Below, piece by piece: positions 1 to 6,116 of a DNA stretch of 7,099 nt. Under the pieces are notes generated by a model that had not been told where the DNA came from, did not search any database, and saw nothing but the letters and a program-made list of their open reading frames with translations. Source of the DNA: Deltaproteobacteria bacterium. GTDB taxonomy: Bacteria; Desulfobacterota; UBA8473. Made by a program: the position numbers and the translations under genes. The stretch is taken from NCBI GenBank assembly GCA_030643245.1, contig DAOWME010000162.1, forward strand, positions 1 through 7,099, given 5' to 3'. Position 1 is the first letter of the stretch. Each line of letters starts with the position of its first letter.

Positions 1-74
1 TTAATAAATCAACAAGTACCGCCGTGTTTGGCTAGCCATGCTTCAGAGCGTATTAGCTCCCTGGCATGAACCAA

Positions 75-959
75 TCAACGCATCTGTGCGGTTTGATGGC
101 TATTCAATGTGTACGAATAGGAAATGGCCCCGGTGGGGCATATATCCCGGCAAAGGCCGCAATTGTCACACTTTGCCCAGTCGAAACCCTTGTGTGCCGT
201 CAGGTTACTGGGGGTTAACCCATACGGGCAGGCTTCATCGCATCTTTTACAACCGATGCACCTCTGCGGGCTAACCTTGATCCGCCATAACCGCCTAATG
301 CCGAGCAAAGATAAGCCTCCGCCTGAGGGGCAAAACGACCTGCACCATGCGCGCGGAGTAAAAAAGATTTCGAAAAAGAGGATCGCAGCTAGAAGACCTG
401 CCCCGCTCAGGCTGAGTCGCTGGTGCGTAAAAAAATAGATCAACTCCCTGCCAAGTATGTGAGGGGGGTCAAAGACAGAAATCACGGGAAAGGAAAAAAT
501 AAATCCACAGAGCAAAAAAAGGGTAAGCATAGCATATCGAAAGTCCCTTATCCGAACTTCATAGGTAAGACCCATCTTTCTCAAAATGCTGTTTACTTTC
601 ATGGTCAATTCAAGTAAGAACCCTATAGGGCAGAGCCACGAACAAAACACCCGACCGAAAAACAATGAGATGCCCAGTGGGATCAGTGTGGAGATAAAGA
701 GAGGGAAATAAAATTCTTTTGTGGAAAGCAAAACCTCAACAAAAGCTACCGGATGCATGAGGTGAAAATCGCCTATGGCAAAACTCCAGGTGTCGCCGGT
801 GACCCGGGACATGGTTGGCGGCGGCATATGTCCTTGGATGGTCAAAGACGGAGACCAATTGTTCGGGTTTTGTGAATAGAGAGGCGCCCCGATCAAAAGC
901 GCCATTACGGATATCTGGCACAGCCGCCGCACCAATCTGATCTTCAATTTTTGGTTCAC
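75..959 (-). CDS. NapH-like membrane-bound 4Fe-4S ferredoxin (quinol-oxidoreductase component)
   Basis: This 294-residue integral membrane iron-sulfur protein has the layout of the NapH/CcoG-like family. An N-terminal hydrophobic helix (about residues 13-28) precedes a periplasmic-looking loop, and further membrane segments lie near 84-104, 143-163 and 186-201. Two CX3CP motifs follow membrane segments (CSWLCP at 106-111 and CRSFCP at 206-211), a family hallmark. The C-terminal domain carries two classical 4Fe-4S motifs, C234-x2-C237-x2-C240-x3-C244-P and C264-x2-C267-x2-C270-x3-C274-P. In NapGH systems NapH passes electrons between the quinol pool and NapG. The gene starts 17 bases after the napG-like stop on the same strand, so the two are almost certainly co-transcribed. 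The start is GTG with only a weak purine-rich stretch upstream. No nitrate reductase or cytochrome gene is present, so the symbol napH is withheld; the terminal partner is unknown. Confidence 0.85.
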   Translation of the reverse strand: MNQKLKIRLVRRLCQISVMALLIGAPLYSQNPNNWSPSLTIQGHMPPPTMSRVTGDTWSFAIGDFHLMHPVAFVEVLLSTKEFYFPLFISTLIPLGISLFFGRVFCSWLCPIGFLLELTMKVNSILRKMGLTYEVRIRDFRYAMLTLFLLCGFIFSFPVISVFDPPHILGRELIYFFTHQRLSLSGAGLLAAILFFEIFFTPRAWCRSFCPSGGGLSLLGIRRLWRIKVSPQRCIGCKRCDEACPYGLTPSNLTAHKGFDWAKCDNCGLCRDICPTGAISYSYTLNSHQTAQMR

Positions 960-976
960 CGTTTATCTTTTAACTA

Positions 977-1741
977 TCAATATGACTTACCTGTGACCCT
1001 GATAGCGGGCAGCTTTACTAGGCTCCCGCTTCGGGCAAGCAGCTTGTGCACCAGGGCGCCGTAACGTTCTTCAAAGAAGCTGGGCTTCATATCCCTTCGC
1101 AATACTGATTCAGCAACATTCTTCCGAACAGGGCAGACATAGGTGCACATACCGCATCCGATACAACAGACCGGGTCCACATCAGGCCGGATACCTCCGG
1201 CTACCGTCAGCTCGCCGGGAGGGCATGCAAGGAGAGCCCTGTCTTTCAGCGGACAATTAAAGTAACATTCGCCGCAGAAATTATACTGCCAGGCCAGGCA
1301 AAACCGGCGATCGAGAACCGCTGTCCCTGACTTCAATCGTTTCGGAACCATGGAGAGAGTCTCCTTGTCATTGACAATGCGTCGTAAGGCCCCGGTGGGG
1401 CATACCTCCCCGCAGCGCAAGAATTCACTGACCGGACAGTTCCTGCCGTCGGGTCCCCTCTCCCGGCAAAGGTAACAGGGAGTTTGCAAAGGATCGATAT
1501 ACGGGGTGTGGACGAGTATGCCCGAGGCGATCCCAAGGAAACGGATGCTGTCGTAAGGGCAGGCTTCCGCGCATCTGCCGCAGCGGATACATCTGGCCAG
1601 GAAATCCGGAGTGGCGCCGGGCGGTCTCAGGACAGTCTCCGGCCGGAAAACAGGAAGAAAGGTCACCACGCCGATCATACCTGCATGTTTCAAAAAGGCC
1701 CTTCTTGTTATGGAAGGATCCTTAATCCTTGAATCATTCAC
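977..1741 (-). CDS. NapG/MauM-like exported ferredoxin with Tat signal and four 4Fe-4S motifs
   Basis: This 254-residue polyferredoxin resembles the NapG/MauM family. A twin-arginine signal is visible at residues 12-18 (TRRAFLK), followed by a short hydrophobic stretch, so export as a folded protein is expected. Four cysteine groups follow: C51/C54/C57/C61-P; C89/C92/C102 with C110/C114-P, a spaced variant; C148 with C156/C159/C163-P; and C193/C196/C199/C203-P. The longest open frame begins at a TTG at 1759. I prefer the GTG at 1739-1741 because an AGGTGA purine motif lies at 1746-1751, and because this puts the twin arginine at positions 13-14. It probably receives electrons from, or gives them to, the downstream NapH-like protein. 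Upstream lies a foldback element and then tonB on the same strand. The family call is firm; the physiological partner is unknown. Confidence 0.82.
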   Translation of the reverse strand: MNDSRIKDPSITRRAFLKHAGMIGVVTFLPVFRPETVLRPPGATPDFLARCIRCGRCAEACPYDSIRFLGIASGILVHTPYIDPLQTPCYLCRERGPDGRNCPVSEFLRCGEVCPTGALRRIVNDKETLSMVPKRLKSGTAVLDRRFCLAWQYNFCGECYFNCPLKDRALLACPPGELTVAGGIRPDVDPVCCIGCGMCTYVCPVRKNVAESVLRRDMKPSFFEERYGALVHKLLARSGSLVKLPAIRVTGKSY

Positions 1742-1763
1742 ATAATCACCTGCCTGCAAATGC

Positions 1764-1949
1764 TTAGGGACGGGGACGAAATAACTTCCTCAAGTTGGCG
1801 CTCAGATTTAGGTTAGATTTGTTCGATCTGAAAACGCAAAACCGCAGGAATAGTCTAACTATTTTGAGGATTTTGTGTTTGAAGATCGGGCAAAGATGGC
1901 CTGAAGATGAGATGCACAAATGGGGAAGTTATTTCGTCCCCGTCCCTTA
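1764..1949. mobile_element. 186-bp foldback MITE-like element, family 1 (intact copy)
   Basis: The two ends are perfect inverted repeats of 23-24 bases: 1766-1789 (begins AGGGACGGGGACG) and 1924-1947 (ends CGTCCCCGTCCCT). Inside, a second imperfect stem pairs about 1826-1853 with about 1854-1884, so the whole element can fold into a long hairpin. TTA occurs just outside the repeats on both sides (1764-1766 and 1947-1949) and could be a three-base target duplication or element sequence. No credible protein is encoded, which fits a non-autonomous element. It separates tonB from the napG-like gene and could attenuate transcription between them. I remember similar GGGACGGGGACGAAAT termini in Desulfobacterota genomes and a possible link to Y1/RAYT-type transposases; this is unchecked memory. 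Confidence 0.85.
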
Positions 1950-2645
1950 CGTAATCTCAAACACGATCGTTAGTTCCATGGGGATCGATTCGTTGAAGAG
2001 CTTTCGAGGCGGCCTGGGGAATGGAGAGGCTCTTCTTATAGCTGAGATCGCTGCGTCATCGAGGGCCTTTTGTCTCGAACTCTTGACGATCACCAGGCCG
2101 GATGCCATGCCGCTGGGAGCGATGACGAACCCTACGGTTGTTCGCCCCTCTATGAACTTAATTTTAGCCATCTGGGGGTATTCTTTGTGACTTTCGATCC
2201 TCAGCCGAACCATCTCAAAATAGTCATTACTCGTGATATAATCAGTTGTCCCCATAAAAGCGCCGGGTTCCCAGGCGGTAAAGTCGAGGTTGGAATCATT
2301 CAAGAGAGCTGATGCGCTGATTTGTTCCATCAAACTATCCGGGAGGTTCTTGTCCGCGCTTTCAACCTTCATGGGCTTAAGACGTGGAATCGTCCTCCTG
2401 CGCACCTGGAGTCTTTTCACCTCAGGTTGCTTCTCAGGTATCTTAGGCCTTAAACGGGGTCTGGGGATATTTCTTACATGGGGTTTTGAAATGTCCTTCA
2501 TTGTTAACTCTATGAAGGACAAGGCCTTCGATTGATATATCCCGGAGATGTGCATGAACAAGATCAGATGGATAACAACCGAAACACTGACGAGACCACG
2601 GAGCAGCCAGTTGGCCTTCCTTTTGTCCTTAGAATGGAATCTCAT
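1947..2645 (-). CDS. tonB: TonB-like energy transducer
   Basis: This 232-residue protein has the three-part TonB architecture. A single N-terminal membrane anchor (about 13-36) carries the S-x3-H pattern (S22, H26) that matches the functional Ser/His pair of the TonB anchor. A periplasmic linker (about 53-90) is rich in Pro, Lys and Arg. The C-terminal TonB domain (about 140-232) includes the EYPQMAK segment and a terminal beta-strand ending in VFEIT. It would carry proton-motive energy from an ExbB/ExbD motor to outer-membrane receptors. A TTG start at 2660 is possible in frame, but it overlaps a strong Shine-Dalgarno, so the ATG at 2643-2645 is preferred. The gene follows exbD by 33 bases on the same strand. 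Its TAA stop (1947-1949) abuts the terminal repeat of the foldback element. The receptor it serves is not in the window. Confidence 0.85.
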   Translation of the reverse strand: MRFHSKDKRKANWLLRGLVSVSVVIHLILFMHISGIYQSKALSFIELTMKDISKPHVRNIPRPRLRPKIPEKQPEVKRLQVRRRTIPRLKPMKVESADKNLPDSLMEQISASALLNDSNLDFTAWEPGAFMGTTDYITSNDYFEMVRLRIESHKEYPQMAKIKFIEGRTTVGFVIAPSGMASGLVIVKSSRQKALDDAAISAIRRASPFPRPPRKLFNESIPMELTIVFEIT

Positions 2646-2652
2646 TGCCTTT

Positions 2653-2658
2653 ACCTCC
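2653..2658 (-). promoter_or_regulatory. Shine-Dalgarno of tonB
   Basis: On the minus strand this reads GGAGGT, seven bases before the ATG at 2643-2645. It decides the start: the longer open frame beginning at the TTG of 2658-2660 would place this motif inside the coding sequence. Confidence 0.8.
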
Positions 2659-2678
2659 AAGGGGTTTAAACGAGACCA

Positions 2679-3086
2679 TCAGAAGTCCTTTTCAGTGGCT
2701 AGACAGAGTCTCCCTGCTCCCGCTGCCTTGGCAATATCCATGACCTTGACGGCCTTATTGAGGATTACGCCCCGGTCAGCCCTGACCACCACCAACTTAT
2801 CCTCCTGGTCCCCGATCATTTCCTTCAGCCTTGTAAAGAGTTTGTCCATGGCAATCTCCTGATTGTTCAAATAAGACTTCCCCTCCCGGTCCACATAGAC
2901 TGTGATGGTCTGCTCTGTCTGAGGTTGGGAGGCCTTGGCCTGGGGGAGTTTGATCTTTATCCCTTCGTCAACCATAAAGTTCGTGGTCAAGAGGAAATAG
3001 ATCAAAAGGAGGAATACAATGTCGATCAGAGAGATAAGTGGGGACTGGACTTCGTAGCGGGGCCTTTTCTTGCGGTTACCAAACAT
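2679..3086 (-). CDS. exbD: ExbD/TolR-family biopolymer transport protein
   Basis: This 135-residue protein has the usual ExbD length. A short basic cytoplasmic start (RKKRPRYEV) leads into one membrane helix (about 17-35) with Asp22 inside it (SLIDIVFLL), the position of the conserved proton-pathway aspartate of ExbD/TolR. The remainder is a periplasmic domain with the typical IKIKLPQA and VYVDREGK segments and a late VVVRADRG strand. Together with ExbB it would form the proton-driven motor that energises TonB. AGAAAGGA lies just upstream of the ATG and is a good ribosome binding site. The gene leads the minus-strand cluster, 33 bases ahead of tonB. ExbB, usually encoded just upstream, is absent: that space holds a foldback element and a divergent porin. 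TolR is an alternative name, but the adjacent TonB favours ExbD. Confidence 0.88.
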   Translation of the reverse strand: MFGNRKKRPRYEVQSPLISLIDIVFLLLIYFLLTTNFMVDEGIKIKLPQAKASQPQTEQTITVYVDREGKSYLNNQEIAMDKLFTRLKEMIGDQEDKLVVVRADRGVILNKAVKVMDIAKAAGAGRLCLATEKDF

Positions 3087-3107
3087 AAGACGTTCCTTTC
3101 TGGGTAT

Positions 3108-3293
3108 TTTCCATCCAGAAATGGCCCTTTTTCCCCTGAGCTGCGTTCTCCTCAGGTTTCCGCCTGCGACGTACGATCATGTACGCCTCGGCGCAAACCG
3201 TTGTGCGGCCTTGCTCAGAGAAAAAATTTCATTTCTGAATTGGAAACCAACTCGTGCCCTTTTCTCAAGAAGTCCATTTATGGATGGACACTA
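3108..3293 (+). mobile_element. 186-bp foldback MITE-like element, family 2, copy A
   Basis: This stretch is nearly identical, in inverted orientation, to 6881-7068; the main difference is a two-base length change near 3228. Its ends are inverted repeats of about 17 bases, TTTCCATCCAGAAATGG at 3108-3124 against the reverse complement of 3274-3290, with 15 of 17 matching. A central imperfect hairpin spans about 3155-3199 (GGTTT and GTAC arms around a GATCAT loop), and flanking arms also pair, so the element is a long foldback. It encodes no protein. It lies 21 bases upstream of the exbD ATG and ends just before the porin ATG at 3297, filling the divergent intergenic space. The promoters of both genes must lie in or beyond it. 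No clear target-site duplication is seen around this copy. Confidence 0.85.
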
Positions 3294-3331
3294 GATATGT
3301 TCGATTCGACAATACAAAACCGCAGGGATAG
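3292..3331 (+). repeat. Fragment related to the interior of the family 1 foldback element
   Basis: By eye, 33 of 40 positions match 1814-1853 inside the intact family 1 element, including the block CAAAACCGCAGG. The fragment begins at the end of family 2 copy A and covers the porin start codon and its first codons. Translated in the matching frame, the two copies give LDLFDLKTQNRRNSL and LDMFDSTIQNRRDSW. The alignment is short, so chance cannot be fully excluded. Confidence 0.6.
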
Positions 3332-4646
3332 CTGGATAAAGCAATGGCCTAATGTTTTTCTTTTGGGTATATTTTTTTCACTCACGATAGTTGTGAATAG
3401 CTCCGCTGAATTATCGTCTGACGAATTGATACAGATCCTGAAAGAAAAAGGAGTGGTGACCGATGAGGATATTAAACGTGCAAAGGAGTTAAGGAAAGAA
3501 AAAGAAATTTTGATCGAAGAAGAAAAAGAGTTTAGAGTCAAGGCCGCTCGTCGGCCCAAAAGCGTCAACTTTAAAGGGCGCGTACAGGCACGCTTTACCT
3601 CTATTGAGAATGGCGACCTTAATGAAGCGACATCCCAGAACGCATTTGACCAGTCGGAATTCGAGGGATTTGTTATTCGGCGTGTTCGTTTACAGTGGTT
3701 CGGAGAAGTGGTCGACCAGTGGAAATACCATGTGCAGATCAGTGCAGACGGAGATCACAATGCTGACAAGGTAGATAGAGTCGAACCGGATTACGAACTC
3801 CGGAAAGACGAAGTGGGTGTCAAGCTTCAAGATGCCTATTTCACCTATGAGATGGACCCTTATTTTAATGTGACCGTTGGGCAGTTCAAGTCGCGCTTTT
3901 CACCGTCATATCTCACTGCCGGACCGGTCCTCCCGCTCTGCGAGCGGCCTATCGTGATCGACAAGCTTGCGAGAAAACGTGAGATCGGCATCAGCATAGA
4001 GTCGGCAAAGAAAGGCCAACTGGACGGCCGGGGTCTTGGAGCAAGGATACATGACAACCCTATCTTCTATGCGGTAGGATTTTACAACGGAAACGGGCTC
4101 AACCACCTCCGCAACGATAATGATAACTTCATGGCAACCGCCATGATCGTCGTGCGGCCATCTCCACATGTGAACTTCGGCCTCAGCTATGCCTACGACC
4201 ATACTGGTTATGATTACGAGACCACGGTTCTTGGTGACGCCAAGGTGGATGCCAACGGCAACTACGTGTTTGATGTCGAGGACGGCGCGGTTGGGAAACG
4301 TTTGAACATCTGGGACGTCAATTCGGCCCTTGACGTCGGACCGGTGCATTTCCAAATAGAGTATATACAGCAACATGGCCACGGGTTTGATCGTGCTTAC
4401 GGCTATGGCATACAGGGTCAGATAGACCTGACCGACACCTTCCAGCTCACTGCCCGGTATGATGAGTTTGATCCAAATGTTGATGCTGATAACTCATTTG
4501 ACAGCCGTTGGTACACTTTGGGGTGCAATTGGTTCTTGCATGGGCAAAATATCAAATGGCAGCTTAATTACACCTTCCGAGAGGAGATGCATGGTAATGA
4601 TGTGGATAATGATGTCCTCATAACCCATTTTCAGGTGCTGTTTTGA
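3297..4646 (+). CDS. OprO/OprP-like outer-membrane porin
   Basis: This 449-residue protein resembles the phosphate-selective porin O/P family. The predicted signal peptide has a basic start (NRRDSWIK), a hydrophobic core (VFLLGIFFSLTIVV, about 21-34) and a likely cut after NSSA. A charged helical region follows (about 38-82, SSDELIQILKEKG then a Lys/Glu-rich stretch), as in many such porins. The rest is a beta-barrel with family-like segments: YHVQISADG, LQDAYFTY, VTVGQFKSRFSP, ERPIVIDKLARKREIG and NPIFYAVGFYNGNG. It ends in FQVLF with the C-terminal Phe expected for barrel assembly. The open frame extends further upstream, but only through repeat sequence, so the ATG at 3297 is preferred; no good Shine-Dalgarno precedes it. 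Its first 12 or so codons appear to derive from a family 1 element. Substrate is unknown; phosphate selectivity cannot be claimed. Confidence 0.82.
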   Translation: MFDSTIQNRRDSWIKQWPNVFLLGIFFSLTIVVNSSAELSSDELIQILKEKGVVTDEDIKRAKELRKEKEILIEEEKEFRVKAARRPKSVNFKGRVQARFTSIENGDLNEATSQNAFDQSEFEGFVIRRVRLQWFGEVVDQWKYHVQISADGDHNADKVDRVEPDYELRKDEVGVKLQDAYFTYEMDPYFNVTVGQFKSRFSPSYLTAGPVLPLCERPIVIDKLARKREIGISIESAKKGQLDGRGLGARIHDNPIFYAVGFYNGNGLNHLRNDNDNFMATAMIVVRPSPHVNFGLSYAYDHTGYDYETTVLGDAKVDANGNYVFDVEDGAVGKRLNIWDVNSALDVGPVHFQIEYIQQHGHGFDRAYGYGIQGQIDLTDTFQLTARYDEFDPNVDADNSFDSRWYTLGCNWFLHGQNIKWQLNYTFREEMHGNDVDNDVLITHFQVLF

Positions 4647-4700
4647 CGAGGTTTATACTATTCAAATCTTCATATCCCCCTTCTGATGAGTACCTTTCCA

Positions 4701-4728
4701 AAGGCCGGGTAACCCTCCTTTTTCTTTC
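4701..4728 (+). terminator. Possible rho-independent terminator after the porin gene
   Basis: AAGG and CCTT arms (extendable by one A-T pair) plus GGG and CCC arms, around a TAA loop with a small internal bulge, are followed by a T-rich run (TTTCTTTC). It lies about 55 bases after the porin stop. The stem is short and imperfect, so this is tentative. Confidence 0.4.
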
Positions 4729-4967
4729 AATTTGACGGAAATCCCCCCTGACGAAATTCTTATCCCAAAAGAGAACCTTGTTTCAAGTTTCTTAGGTTTT
4801 TCGTCCCAAGAAAAAAGGGGAAACTGTTCCATATATGTAATAACATCAAAGGGTTACTAGTACGTTACGTATTTGGGCATGATGATTGCTAATAAGCGAT
4901 CACAGTGTGTACCTGTAACCATTCAACGGGGCATGCAACCAAAAGGTTATACTCAAATAATTTCGAC

Positions 4968-5046
4968 CTGTGCAGTTGGTCAAGTTTACCGCTTGCCGCC
5001 AACTTGAGGAAGTTATTCCGGCCTCGCCCCTAACCCAACTGCACAG
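4968..5046. repeat. Decayed family 1 element arm enclosed by a 12-bp inverted repeat
   Basis: CTGTGCAGTTGG at 4968-4979 is the exact reverse complement of 5035-5046. Inside, TCAAGTT (4980-4986) can pair with AACTTGA (5001-5007). About 4997-5034 resembles the reverse complement of the left arm of the intact family 1 element (1763-1800), with roughly 33 of 39 bases matching by eye, including the block CCAACTTGAGGAAGTTATT. The match runs beyond the terminal repeat itself. It looks like a relic or a shortened derivative of family 1. Confidence 0.7.
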
Positions 5047-5090
5047 CTTGAAAGATTTGGGGAAATCTGAGGACACCATACTAGTTTTTA

Positions 5091-5119
5091 TTGACAAGGC
5101 ATTAATGTCATCATAATAT
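5091..5119 (+). promoter_or_regulatory. Sigma-70-like promoter for the hydrolase gene
   Basis: A perfect TTGACA -35 box (5091-5096) and a TAATAT -10 box (5114-5119) are separated by 17 bases. An alternative -10, CATAAT, has a 15-base spacer. Transcription would start near 5126, about 120 bases before the hydrolase ATG, and could continue into the kinase-like gene. Confidence 0.6.
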
Positions 5120-5247
5120 GTTATTCATGGCACGTATAGCAGGGGTGGTGGCGCCAGTATATCCACATCATATAACACAGCGAGTGAATCGTCGTCAGGA
5201 TACTTTTTTCTGCGAGGATAATTAATTCTAATCATAGAAGGTGTGAT

Positions 5248-5997
5248 ATGAATCAATACAAAATACATCCCATTGTTATGGGGACAAAGATTTTTGATAA
5301 AGGCATGATGACCTACCAACATGATTATGGTGAACCTTATACTATTCCCATTTATTGCTGGTATCTGGAAGGAGGCGACCGAAAGGTTTTAATTGATACC
5401 GGAGAAATGTGTCCTGTACGATCTGAGGATCGAGAAAAGTCCATTGGAGGGAAGGTTTATAATTTTGAGGATGGGTTGGGTCTCTGGAAATTATCCCCAA
5501 AGGATATAGACATAGTGATTCATACTCATTTACACAACGACCATTGCGAAAACGACTCCAAATGTGTCAACGCCACAATCTACGTACATGAGAAAGAACT
5601 TGAACGAATACACGATCCTCATCCCTTGGATTTCCGCTATCTAGAAGATTATATCATGGATGTAGAAAAGAACGGACAGATAAAAACGATAACAGAAGAC
5701 CAGGAAATTCTTCCTGGAGTACAGGTCATCCATACCCCTGCTCATACAGAGGGAGGGATGACGATATTGGTAAATACCGCTCAGGGGAAAGCAGCCATAA
5801 CAGGATTCTGTGTAATAATGGAAAACTTCTTTCCTCCAAAGGAGATAAGGGCAATGGATATGGATGTTATCCCGCCTGGAACCCATGTCAATGTATATGC
5901 CTCATATGATATTATGCTAAAGGTCAAAGATATGGCCGATATACTGTTACCACTTCATGATCCCAAATTTGCTTCCATTGACACAATTCCGTCTTAA
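5248..5997 (+). CDS. Metallo-beta-lactamase-fold hydrolase, N-acyl-homoserine-lactonase-like
   Basis: This 249-residue cytoplasmic protein has the zinc-hydrolase motif H94-L-H96-N-D98-H99 after an LIDTG strand (48-52), then H166 in HTPAHTEGG and a late H237 in PLHDP. Length and order match the AttM/AiiB-like lactonase branch of the metallo-beta-lactamase superfamily. The segment where the zinc-bridging Asp normally sits (usually a GD pair) reads ITGFCVIMENF (184-194), so the Asp is absent and Cys188 lies beside the expected site. Lactone hydrolysis is therefore not certain, and other ester, thioester or sulfur substrates are possible. The ATG has a good ribosome binding site (GAAGGTG at 5237-5243) and a promoter about 130 bases upstream. 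Its codons look more A/T-rich than those of the left-hand cluster. The kinase-like gene follows after 119 bases. Confidence 0.8.
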   Translation: MNQYKIHPIVMGTKIFDKGMMTYQHDYGEPYTIPIYCWYLEGGDRKVLIDTGEMCPVRSEDREKSIGGKVYNFEDGLGLWKLSPKDIDIVIHTHLHNDHCENDSKCVNATIYVHEKELERIHDPHPLDFRYLEDYIMDVEKNGQIKTITEDQEILPGVQVIHTPAHTEGGMTILVNTAQGKAAITGFCVIMENFFPPKEIRAMDMDVIPPGTHVNVYASYDIMLKVKDMADILLPLHDPKFASIDTIPS

Positions 5998-6116
5998 ACC
6001 AACAAATACAAAGGCCTTAGCGTTAGAATTAAAAGATATCCAGGCTGCAATTCTCAACACATTACCGGAAACGGTTCTATGCTAGAGGAAGGGTTTAATA
6101 AAAAAGGAGAAATTTT

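Larger units (their letters stand above)
4647..5247. other. Gene-poor 600-bp intergenic region between the porin and the hydrolase
   Basis: No open frame here looks like a real protein on either strand. The region contains a possible terminator (4701-4728), a decayed element with inverted ends (4968-5046) and a promoter (5091-5119). From 4729 to 4967 I see only low-complexity A- and T-rich stretches and no structure that I can name. The promoter would give a leader of about 120 bases before the hydrolase; it contains TGGCGCCA, a short palindrome at about 5146-5153, of unknown meaning. Confidence 0.6.

Noticed and set aside
1..74. A short minus-strand frame in the left edge starting with ATG GCT AGC and ending at the TAA of positions 1-3
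   Set aside because: It is only 12 codons long and has no supporting features; the next real gene probably begins outside the window.
1795..2190. A 131-codon plus-strand frame across the family 1 element and the 3' end of tonB
   Set aside because: It reads through the foldback repeat and antisense to tonB, with no ribosome binding site; it is a shadow of both.
2925..3296. A long upstream extension of the porin open frame through copy A and across exbD
   Set aside because: It runs antisense to exbD and then through non-coding repeat sequence; the signal peptide begins after the ATG at 3297.
3906..4382. A 158-codon minus-strand frame inside the porin gene
   Set aside because: It is the antisense shadow of a well-supported porin coding sequence and lacks coherent domain features.
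4880..4925. A CRP/FNR-like half-site around TGTGATCGCTTATTAG on the minus strand
   Set aside because: Only one half resembles the consensus and it is not placed relative to a recognisable promoter.
4900..5097. A 65-codon minus-strand frame in the intergenic region
   Set aside because: It runs through the decayed element with inverted ends and has no recognisable domain or ribosome binding site.
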